Both the position numbers and the translations under genes were made by a program. Of a stretch of 9,314 nucleotides of DNA, positions 1 to 5,926 are shown one piece after another. Each line of letters begins with the position of its first letter. Positions within the stretch are counted from its first letter, which is position 1. The notes under the pieces are model-generated. The model did not search any database, had not been told where the DNA came from, and saw nothing but the letters and a program-made list of their open reading frames with translations. The stretch comes from Flavipsychrobacter sp. (lineage in GTDB: Bacteria; Bacteroidota; Bacteroidia; Chitinophagales; Chitinophagaceae), in contig JAJNBR010000101.1 in the NCBI GenBank assembly GCA_021156265.1, positions 1 to 9,314 of the forward strand, written 5' to 3'.

Positions 1-1126
1 ATATCCCCGCCAGGGTAGTTTCCAGGTCCGCGCCGCGCAGGTCGCGGGCAATGATCATACCATCCGGGTCCACCAGGAAATTGGTAGGGATAGACTCTAC
101 CGCATAATTGCGGGCAGCTACCGACTCCCAGCCTTTCAGGTCGCTGATATGTGTCCAGGCCAGCTTATCGTTCTCGATAGCGTCCAGCCATTTGTCCTTG
201 CTATCGTCCAGCGATACACCCAGTATGGTAAAGTTCTTGTCTTTGAATTTGTTGTAGGCGGCCACTACGTTCGGGTTCTCGGCGCGGCAGGGTCTGCACC
301 ACGAAGCCCAGAAGTCTACCAGCACATACCTGCCTTTGAACGAAGCCAGCGATACATCCTTACCCTCGGGTGTGGCCAGTATCAGCTCGGGAGCGGGAGC
401 GCCAACTGCCGGCCCGGGCGCCGGGGCTTGTTGCTGGCCCTGTGCTGCTTTCAGGCGGTTGTAATCGGCTGCAAAGTCTTTAGCCATTTTAGCACTGGGA
501 AAACGAGTTGGCAGGTTGGTCACGAAGGCATCCAGGAATTCCTTCTCCACCATCGGGTTCAGCATCCGCGCGGCAAACAGTGCGTTGGGCAGGTATTTGG
601 TAGTGTCGGAGTATTCTTCAATAAAGCGGGTGAAGTTCATGTTCATCTCCTGCAGGTCGGTCTTGGCCTTTGTCAGCATGCTGTCGTTGCCGCGGGCCTC
701 AAAAGTGTCTATCACCACGCTCATAGTATTGAAATCGCGCAGGTGATTGCGCACCGCCAGCAGGAATTTTCTGAGGCTTTCGGAACCGGAAGAACCCGCA
801 ACGCTATAGTTTTCCAGGCTGTTCCAGTCGCCCTTCACCTCAACATTGCCCTTGTCGATAGACAGGAGGATGAACTTGTTCTCGGCGAAACGGAGGCGGT
901 ACAGTCCCGGCTCAGGCGCGCTGCCCGACAGTTTGAAAGACCCGCTGCCGTCGTATTTTTGAGAGTCGATGATGACGATATCATTGATATTAAGCTCTTC
1001 GAGATAGATATTTTGTTCCGGCATATTGGCAATGTCGCCGGTAATGGTGAACTTATTTTTTTCGGTACCGCACGAAACAAGGATCACAGGTATAATAAGA
1101 AGAAACAACAAGTGTTGTACACGCAT
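1..1126 (-). CDS. TlpA-like thioredoxin-fold lipoprotein with DUF4369-type N-terminus (3' truncated by window edge)
   Basis: Probable envelope thiol-disulfide oxidoreductase. I translated it directly: the frame is open from ATG at 1126-1124 to the left edge, giving 375 residues without a stop. The N-terminus is a lipoprotein signal (hydrophobic residues 6-17, lipobox LVSC, lipidated Cys19). Residues about 24-110 look like the beta-rich DUF4369 domain, 115-225 are mainly helical, and a Gln/Ala/Pro-rich linker lies near 226-245. The C-terminal thioredoxin/AhpC-TSA-like domain has the active site WASWCRPC (Cys277, Cys280) and a cis-proline candidate in SIPTNF (Pro347). Members of this Bacteroidota family usually have about 370-390 residues, so only the last few are missing. 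The family is thought to reduce or isomerise disulfides of exported proteins; the specific substrate is unknown. It is transcribed divergently from the HmuY-like gene. Fold call is firm; biological role is inference. Confidence 0.9.
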   Translation of the reverse strand, partial: MRVQHLLFLLIIPVILVSCGTEKNKFTITGDIANMPEQNIYLEELNINDIVIIDSQKYDGSGSFKLSGSAPEPGLYRLRFAENKFILLSIDKGNVEVKGDWNSLENYSVAGSSGSESLRKFLLAVRNHLRDFNTMSVVIDTFEARGNDSMLTKAKTDLQEMNMNFTRFIEEYSDTTKYLPNALFAARMLNPMVEKEFLDAFVTNLPTRFPSAKMAKDFAADYNRLKAAQGQQQAPAPGPAVGAPAPELILATPEGKDVSLASFKGRYVLVDFWASWCRPCRAENPNVVAAYNKFKDKNFTILGVSLDDSKDKWLDAIENDKLAWTHISDLKGWESVAARNYAVESIPTNFLVDPDGMIIARDLRGADLETTLAGI

Positions 1127-1146
1127 TATGAGTGGATTTTTCGCTG

Positions 1147-1154
1147 CAAACCTA
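1147..1154 (-). promoter_or_regulatory. Putative Bacteroidota -7 element (TAGGTTTG) for the TlpA-like gene
   Basis: Read on the minus strand this is TAGGTTTG, an exact match to the TAnnTTTG -7 consensus of Bacteroidota housekeeping sigma. It ends 20 nt before the ATG at 1126, giving a leader of about 15 nt. The nearest upstream TTG (within CTTTG, 1173-1169 on the minus strand) is only about 14 nt away, shorter than the usual 18-21 nt, so the -33 part is doubtful. A short inverted repeat, CCTAA/TTAGG (1151-1155 and 1161-1165), overlaps the element. Confidence 0.5.
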
Positions 1155-1257
1155 ATTAATTTAGGCGGCAAAGACATCCCGGGGTCATCTTTTGGGTGAA
1201 TTTTTAACAAACTGCTGTGTATGACAAAACTCTGACAGAAGATTCTGAGTCCTAATA

Positions 1258-1265
1258 GATATTTG
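1258..1265 (+). promoter_or_regulatory. Weak candidate -7 element (GATATTTG) for the HmuY-like gene
   Basis: GATATTTG matches TAnnTTTG at all fixed positions except the first base. It ends 7 nt before the first ATG at 1273, so use of it would give an almost leaderless transcript. I see no TTG at the expected -33 distance. This is the best candidate in the 146-bp divergent region for the plus strand, but weak. Confidence 0.25.
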
Positions 1266-1272
1266 CATTGTC

Positions 1273-2268
1273 ATGATGATGAAACGACTAAGTTTTCTTT
1301 TGATTGCAGTAAGTCTCCTGGCAGCTTCATGCGAAAAAAAGGAAAGCCCTATATCACTGCCTGAAAAAGGTTCTGCCGCCATCGACCGTGTGGACATGGG
1401 CGAGGACTATCATGACCAGGTGTTTTACGACTTTGAAAAAGGTTATCCCGTTTACCAGAGTGCTATCAATAGCTGGGACCTGGCTTTCGAAGCTTCCCCG
1501 ACTGGATTTCACATATTTATGAATGGCGGTAAGGACGTATGGGTATACAATACGCACCAAACCGATATCCTGGGTGTGCTGGAGCCGCCGAAGATCAAGA
1601 ATAACGAATGGCAGTTCGATTCGCCTTCAGGCTTGCCCGATTCTACAGCCATCGGCAACTGGCAGCAGGGTCGCCGCGCCGGCAGCAATGTATTCATCGT
1701 CAAGATGAATCCTGCTCATTTTAAGGATACATTCAAAAAAATAGTATTAACCAGCGCTTCGACCACCGAATACCGCATGACATATGCCGACCTCAGAAGC
1801 GGAATGGTCAAATCGATCGTGATACCCAAAGAAGACAAATACAACTTTGCCTATTTCAGCTTCGACGAAGGTGGAAAGATCGTGTATCCCGAACCTCCCA
1901 AAGATTCGTGGGATATCGTTTTTACACGCTACAGGCATGTATACTACCATCTCAACAACTTCCCGTATATCGTAAGCGGCGCATTGTTAAATCCATTCAA
2001 GACCACTGCATACTGCGATTCTACTACCGGGTATGAGGCGGTCACTATAACGCAAGCGGCTACGGCCAAATTCAGCAATGCCCGCGACGAGATAGGTTTT
2101 GAGTGGAAATTTTACGACATCCCCAGTGGTAAATACACTGTAGACAAGAAGAAGACCTATGTGGTCAATAACCGCAAAGGCCAGTTCTGGAAAGTACGCT
2201 TCCTCGATTTCTACAACAGCAATGGTGTGAAGGGTAGTCCTTCTTTTGAATACGAGCGCCTGCACTAG
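1273..2268 (+). CDS. HmuY-like lipoprotein
   Basis: A 331-residue exported lipoprotein. The N-terminus has a signal peptide with lipobox (LAASC) and lipidated Cys20. The mature part is beta-rich and aromatic. Its last part (about 285-331: VVNNRKGQFWKVRFLDFYN, then GVKGSP and a final FEYERL) resembles the C-terminus of HmuY-family proteins; in Porphyromonas gingivalis HmuY is a surface haem-binding lipoprotein working with the TonB receptor HmuR. Two similar segments, centred on SWDLAF (Trp68) and SWDIVF (Trp213), suggest an internal duplication. No haem-ligand histidines can be assigned, and no TonB receptor is adjacent, so haem binding is not established. Three consecutive ATG codons (1273, 1276, 1279) make the exact start uncertain by two residues; the signal peptide works with any. 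The next gene starts 56 nt downstream. Confidence 0.68.
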   Translation: MMMKRLSFLLIAVSLLAASCEKKESPISLPEKGSAAIDRVDMGEDYHDQVFYDFEKGYPVYQSAINSWDLAFEASPTGFHIFMNGGKDVWVYNTHQTDILGVLEPPKIKNNEWQFDSPSGLPDSTAIGNWQQGRRAGSNVFIVKMNPAHFKDTFKKIVLTSASTTEYRMTYADLRSGMVKSIVIPKEDKYNFAYFSFDEGGKIVYPEPPKDSWDIVFTRYRHVYYHLNNFPYIVSGALLNPFKTTAYCDSTTGYEAVTITQAATAKFSNARDEIGFEWKFYDIPSGKYTVDKKKTYVVNNRKGQFWKVRFLDFYNSNGVKGSPSFEYERLH

Positions 2269-2295
2269 CCGGTTATATATTATGAGTTCTGCGTG

Positions 2296-2303
2296 TTAAT
2301 TTG
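2296..2303 (+). promoter_or_regulatory. Weak candidate -7 element (TTAATTTG) before the membrane protein gene
   Basis: TTAATTTG matches TAnnTTTG at all fixed positions except the second base. It lies 21 nt before the ATG at 2325. No TTG is seen at the -33 distance. The gene may instead be read through from the HmuY-like gene, because no terminator hairpin is visible between them. Confidence 0.25.
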
Positions 2304-2324
2304 GCGGCCGGTCAAAGCAAAAAC

Positions 2325-3929
2325 ATGAAACCCGCAACTACCGGTGAGAACCGGGTTTATACTATACTTTTCTGGCTGCTGGTGGCGATCTCGGTGTTGC
2401 TGCCGTGGATGTACACTAATTTCCTTACTACCGACGGGCCCTGCCATGTGTACAATGCATCGGTGCTGCGCCAGTTTTGGAACGGTAACACAGCGTTTTA
2501 CGACAGGTTTTATACATTAAACACCGATCTGCATCCCAACTGGCTTTCTCATATTGTACTGGCGGTGCTGATGTATGTGTTCAATCCCTTTACCGCCGAA
2601 AAGATACTGATATCGCTTTGCCTGCTACTGCTGGCGGGTGGTTTCCGTTATTTCATCCTCGGGTTCAGCGCCAGGCAGCATTACCTCGCCCTTTGGGTGA
2701 TTCCTTTTTTATGGCAGATGGCCATGTTCATGGGCTTTTACAATTACATGCTCAGCATCGGTTGTATGTTCTGGATATCGGGCTACTGGCTGCGCTACCG
2801 CGATACGGTTACGTGGAAACAGGTACTGTTATGTTCCCTGGCATCCGTCGTACTATACTTTATGCACCTGCTTGGCATTTTCCTCTGCATCGCGGTGATG
2901 GGATTGGTCAGCCTGTCTGATATACTGCGCCACAAAGGTTTCCGGCCGGTGTTGGCCCAATTGTCGAAGCTGGTAGTGCTCTTTGTGCCCGCTGGTTTGC
3001 TGGCGCTTAATTATGTAAAGCGTTCGGGTGGTGGTTTCAGCAATGAGTGGAAACAGCCGTTGGACGTGCTTTGGGGGAACCTGCGCACTATCTTCTCGAT
3101 GCAGAGTATTGCGGCACCCGAGTACGACTATACGCGCCTGATGGCCTTGTCTATTGCTTTGCTGCTTGCGTTTGCGATCGTCCTCACCATTATCCGGCGC
3201 AGGGGCTACGATTGGATCATGCCCGCTGTCATGCTGGCTGTTATGCTGCTTAGCTATTTTTTTGCTTACGAAAGCATGCTGGGCGGTTCGTACATAAGGC
3301 CACGCCTGGAATGCCTGGTGTACCTGTTTGCAGTAGTATTTGTGGCCACCGTACCTGCTCCCAAAGCGGTGCGCATTGTTTCTGTACTGGTAGCAGCAGG
3401 GATTACCTGTATGTACCTTTCTGTACGTATCCCCATGTTCAGGCATGTGAATGTGTTTGTATCGGAGGTGAAAAGCCTGGAGCCTTATATTAAAGACCAG
3501 ACAGTGATAATGCCGCTCCGTTACGAGAACTTCCCGAAGAATGCGAACGGTGAGGTTATGGCCAATAAGGTGCTGCTGTTCTCGCACGTGATCCAGTCCA
3601 TCCCGCAAAACGGGAAGCGTTATATTTTCATGGACAACTATGAAGCTATAGTGGGCTACTTCCCGTTCCTGTGGAAAAAGGAAATAAACCCCGATAAACA
3701 CCTGAGCATAGGCGGCGGGCTGGAAGGAACGCCTCCCGAGGTAGCGCTAACCCGATACAACCGGGAGAACGCCCTGATCCAGCACATTGTAGTATGGGGT
3801 AAGCAGGGCGACATCGCCAACCATCCCCGTACACTGGAGTTGGCTGATACCATCAATAAATATTATGAGTTGGTATATACAACTCCTGTTTACAAGATCG
3901 AATTATATAATTTAAAAGGTTTGAAGTGA
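2325..3929 (+). CDS. Multi-pass membrane protein, GT-C glycosyltransferase-like, function unassigned
   Basis: A 534-residue integral membrane protein with about 10-11 hydrophobic helices (approximately 12-30, 74-87, 94-112, 121-136, 138-156, 167-197, 213-231, 270-290, 297-314, 328-343, 349-367) and a soluble C-terminal part of about 160 residues. After the first helix comes a loop with TTDGPCHVYNA (Asp37) and later HPNWLSH (70-76). An acidic residue in the first outer loop followed by conserved aromatic/His residues is typical of GT-C enzymes, which take sugars from lipid-phosphate donors on the outer face of the inner membrane. That is an analogy from topology and motif position, not a recognised family match; a transporter or polysaccharide-assembly protein is possible. 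I chose ATG 2325; a TTG at 2301 is in frame and would add 8 polar residues. It ends 123 bp before atpD, which has its own promoter. Confidence 0.55.
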   Translation: MKPATTGENRVYTILFWLLVAISVLLPWMYTNFLTTDGPCHVYNASVLRQFWNGNTAFYDRFYTLNTDLHPNWLSHIVLAVLMYVFNPFTAEKILISLCLLLLAGGFRYFILGFSARQHYLALWVIPFLWQMAMFMGFYNYMLSIGCMFWISGYWLRYRDTVTWKQVLLCSLASVVLYFMHLLGIFLCIAVMGLVSLSDILRHKGFRPVLAQLSKLVVLFVPAGLLALNYVKRSGGGFSNEWKQPLDVLWGNLRTIFSMQSIAAPEYDYTRLMALSIALLLAFAIVLTIIRRRGYDWIMPAVMLAVMLLSYFFAYESMLGGSYIRPRLECLVYLFAVVFVATVPAPKAVRIVSVLVAAGITCMYLSVRIPMFRHVNVFVSEVKSLEPYIKDQTVIMPLRYENFPKNANGEVMANKVLLFSHVIQSIPQNGKRYIFMDNYEAIVGYFPFLWKKEINPDKHLSIGGGLEGTPPEVALTRYNRENALIQHIVVWGKQGDIANHPRTLELADTINKYYELVYTTPVYKIELYNLKGLK

Positions 3930-3975
3930 TGGTGGCCGGAGATTCCAATAATCTTACAGCTTTCCGCTTTTTTAC

Positions 3976-4007
3976 TTTTGACATTTCCCGCGATACCCTT
4001 ACCTTTG
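3976..4007 (+). promoter_or_regulatory. Bacteroidota-type promoter of atpD-atpC
   Basis: TTTTG (3976-3980) is followed by a 19-nt spacer and TACCTTTG (4000-4007), an exact TAnnTTTG match. This is the full -33/-7 arrangement used by the Bacteroidota primary sigma factor. Transcription would start near 4012, leaving a leader of about 40 nt before the ATG at 4053. The -33 box itself lies inside a second TAnnTTTG match, TACTTTTG (3973-3980), which might act as an additional upstream -7 element. Confidence 0.8.
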
Positions 4008-4052
4008 CGCCAAATTTCAGAGAATCCATTTCTTTTTATATAACTGAGTATT

Positions 4053-5558
4053 ATGCCAAACGTTGGTAAAATCAAACAAATCATCGGTCCGGTTATAGAC
4101 GTGCACTTCAGTGCAGAAAACAAACTGCCGGAAATCTATAACGCATTGGAACTGACTCGTCCGAACGGCGATAAACTGGTTCTGGAGGTACAAACGCACC
4201 TTGGTGAAGACAGCGTACGCTGCGTAGCCATGGACGGTACTGAAGGTCTGGTACGCGGTATGGATGTGGTTGACACCGGTAAAGCGATCGCTATGCCTAT
4301 AGGCGAGCAGATCCACGGTCGTCTTTTCAACGTTACCGGTGATGCCATCGATGGCCTTCCTCAGCCGGATAAAACAAATGGCCGCGCTATCCACGCTAAA
4401 CCGCCGAAATTCGAGAACCTGAGCACGGCTTCTGAGATCCTGTTCACAGGTATCAAAGTTATCGACCTGATTGAGCCTTATGCAAAAGGTGGTAAGATCG
4501 GTCTGTTTGGTGGTGCGGGTGTAGGTAAAACCGTACTTATCCAGGAGCTGATCAACAACATCGCGAAAGCGTATAGCGGTATGTCCGTATTTGCCGGTGT
4601 GGGCGAGCGTACACGTGAAGGTAATGACCTGATGCGTGAGATGATCGAAGCAGGCATCGTGAAATACGGTGACAAATTCAAACACAGCATGGAAGAAGGT
4701 GGCTGGGATCTGTCATCTGTTGACCAAAACGAGCTGAAAGATTCTAAAGCGACTTTCGTATTCGGACAGATGAACGAACCTCCCGGTGCCCGTGCGCGTG
4801 TGGCCCTGTCCGGTCTTACTATGGCGGAATACTTCCGTGATGGTGACGGTACTGGTAAAGGTAAAGACATCCTGTTCTTCGTAGATAACATCTTCCGTTT
4901 CACCCAGGCAGGTTCTGAGGTATCAGCCCTTCTGGGTCGTATGCCGTCAGCCGTGGGTTACCAGCCTACTCTGGCTACAGAAATGGGTCTGATGCAAGAG
5001 CGTATCACTTCAACTAAAAACGGTTCGATCACTTCGGTACAGGCCGTTTACGTACCTGCGGATGACTTGACCGATCCGGCTCCGGCAACAACCTTTGCCC
5101 ACCTGGATGCGACAACCGTACTTAGCCGTAAGATCGCGGATCTTGGTATCTACCCTGCGGTAGATCCACTGGATTCTACATCGCGTATCCTTACTCCGCT
5201 GATCGTGGGTGAAGCACACTACAACACTGCTAACCGTGTGAAGCTGATCCTTCAGCGCTATAAAGAACTTCAGGACATCATCGCCATCCTCGGTATGGAT
5301 GAGCTGAGCGAAGAGGATAAACAAACGGTATCACGTGCCCGTAAAGTACAGCGCTTCCTGTCTCAGCCGTTCCACGTTGCCGAGCAGTTCACTGGTCTGA
5401 AAGGCGTACTGGTTCCGATCGAAGAAACTATCCGTGGCTTTAACATGATCATGGATGGTGAAGTAGATGAATATCCTGAAGCAGCATTCAACCTGGTTGG
5501 TACCATCGATGATGCTATCGCTAAGGGTAAGAAACTGATGGAACAAGCTAAAAACTAA
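4053..5558 (+). CDS. atpD: ATP synthase F1 subunit beta
   Basis: Catalytic subunit of F-type ATP synthase (alpha3-beta3 head at the inner membrane), making ATP from ADP and phosphate with the ion gradient. Visible motifs: Walker A GGAGVGKT (153-160, Lys159), catalytic GERTREG (Glu185), GQMNEPPGAR (238-247), Walker B region ILFFVD (Asp278), the invariant SALLGRMPSAVGYQPTLA stretch (291-308), and DELSEED (416-422), which contacts gamma. At 501 residues it is about 40 longer than Escherichia coli beta. Most of the excess is an extra segment of about 27 residues at roughly 202-230 (HSMEEGGWDLSS included) and about 5 residues at 264-271, which I associate with Bacteroidota beta subunits. Codon use is visibly biased (CGT, GGT, CTG and AAC favoured) compared with neighbouring genes, as expected for high expression. 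atpC follows after 5 nt. Confidence 0.99.
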   Translation: MPNVGKIKQIIGPVIDVHFSAENKLPEIYNALELTRPNGDKLVLEVQTHLGEDSVRCVAMDGTEGLVRGMDVVDTGKAIAMPIGEQIHGRLFNVTGDAIDGLPQPDKTNGRAIHAKPPKFENLSTASEILFTGIKVIDLIEPYAKGGKIGLFGGAGVGKTVLIQELINNIAKAYSGMSVFAGVGERTREGNDLMREMIEAGIVKYGDKFKHSMEEGGWDLSSVDQNELKDSKATFVFGQMNEPPGARARVALSGLTMAEYFRDGDGTGKGKDILFFVDNIFRFTQAGSEVSALLGRMPSAVGYQPTLATEMGLMQERITSTKNGSITSVQAVYVPADDLTDPAPATTFAHLDATTVLSRKIADLGIYPAVDPLDSTSRILTPLIVGEAHYNTANRVKLILQRYKELQDIIAILGMDELSEEDKQTVSRARKVQRFLSQPFHVAEQFTGLKGVLVPIEETIRGFNMIMDGEVDEYPEAAFNLVGTIDDAIAKGKKLMEQAKN

Positions 5559-5563
5559 TTTTA

Positions 5564-5818
5564 ATGCAATTAGACATTCTGACACCTGAGCATAAAGTTT
5601 ACAGCGGTACCGTATTTGGTGTGCAGCTGCCGGGCATCGAAGGTTCTTTCGAGATACTCGATAAGCACGCACCTATGATCGCTACACTGGGCAAGGGTAA
5701 AATGAAGATCATAAAAGACAAGAACACTACCGAGTTGTATGAGATATCAGGCGGCTTCGTAGAGGTGCTGAACAACAAAGCAAGCGTGCTGATAGAAAGC
5801 GCAACTGCCCTGGACTAA
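5564..5818 (+). CDS. atpC: ATP synthase F1 subunit epsilon, short form
   Basis: Central-stalk subunit that helps couple rotation of the c-ring to the F1 head. The 84 residues fit the N-terminal beta-sandwich domain: it opens MQLDILTPEHKVYSG and continues through LPGIEGSFEILDKHAPMI and the ELYEISGGFVEVLNNKASVL-type ending. The Escherichia coli protein has about 139 residues, so the whole C-terminal helical hairpin, which inhibits ATP hydrolysis there, is absent. The frame ends cleanly with TAA just before a terminator, with no sign of a frameshift, so this is a naturally short form, common in Bacteroidota. It starts 5 nt after the atpD stop with an A/T-rich lead-in, so translation is probably coupled. 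Confidence 0.97.
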   Translation: MQLDILTPEHKVYSGTVFGVQLPGIEGSFEILDKHAPMIATLGKGKMKIIKDKNTTELYEISGGFVEVLNNKASVLIESATALD

Positions 5819-5839
5819 GCTTTGTTCTTAGATTTACTG

Positions 5840-5869
5840 AAAAGGGACCATCAATGATGGTCCCTTTTT
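5840..5869 (+). terminator. Intrinsic terminator after atpC
   Basis: A perfect 13-bp inverted repeat (5840-5852 pairing with 5856-5868; core GGGACCATC/GATGGTCCC) with a 3-nt AAT loop runs straight into a T-rich tract (five T, then C and four more T). It begins 22 nt after the atpC stop and ends about 57 nt before the permease start. A-rich bases on the left arm also give it some terminator shape on the minus strand, but there is no minus-strand gene here. Confidence 0.93.
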
Positions 5870-5887
5870 CTTTTGTTGGCGTGGTAG

Positions 5888-5916
5888 TTGTAATCTGAGC
5901 TAGTGCATTATATTTG
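5888..5916 (+). promoter_or_regulatory. Bacteroidota-type promoter of the FtsX-family permease gene
   Basis: TTG (5888-5890), an 18-nt spacer and TATATTTG (5909-5916), an exact TAnnTTTG match. The -7 element ends only 10 nt before the ATG at 5927, so the expected transcript start (about 4-6 nt past the element) leaves a 5' leader of some 5-7 nt. It lies right after the atpC terminator, which supports an independent unit for the downstream pair. Confidence 0.7.
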
Positions 5917-5926
5917 ACGGCGATCA

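Noticed and set aside
149..1159. Long plus-strand open frame of 336 codons
   Set aside because: It is antisense to the TlpA-like gene, which has a lipobox, a CxxC active site and a cis-Pro in the other strand. The antisense translation has no recognisable domain.
2301..2324. TTG at 2301 as the start of the membrane protein
   Set aside because: It would add eight polar residues (MAAGQSKN) not needed for topology, and overlaps the candidate -7 element. The ATG at 2325 gives a normal short cytoplasmic tail before the first helix.
2853..3701. Minus-strand open frame of 282 codons
   Set aside because: It lies wholly inside the membrane protein gene. Its translation is rich in His, Gln and Arg with no hydrophobic core, as expected of an antisense shadow.
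3930..3990. Possible terminator after the membrane protein gene (AGATT-CCAAT-AATCT near 3943-3957 with a T run further on)
   Set aside because: The stem is only 5 A/T-rich base pairs and the T run lies about 15 nt away, so it is not a convincing intrinsic terminator.
4017..4685. Minus-strand open frame of 222 codons, and another at 4478-4903
   Set aside because: Both are antisense to atpD, whose sequence is unmistakable; long antisense frames follow from its biased codon use.
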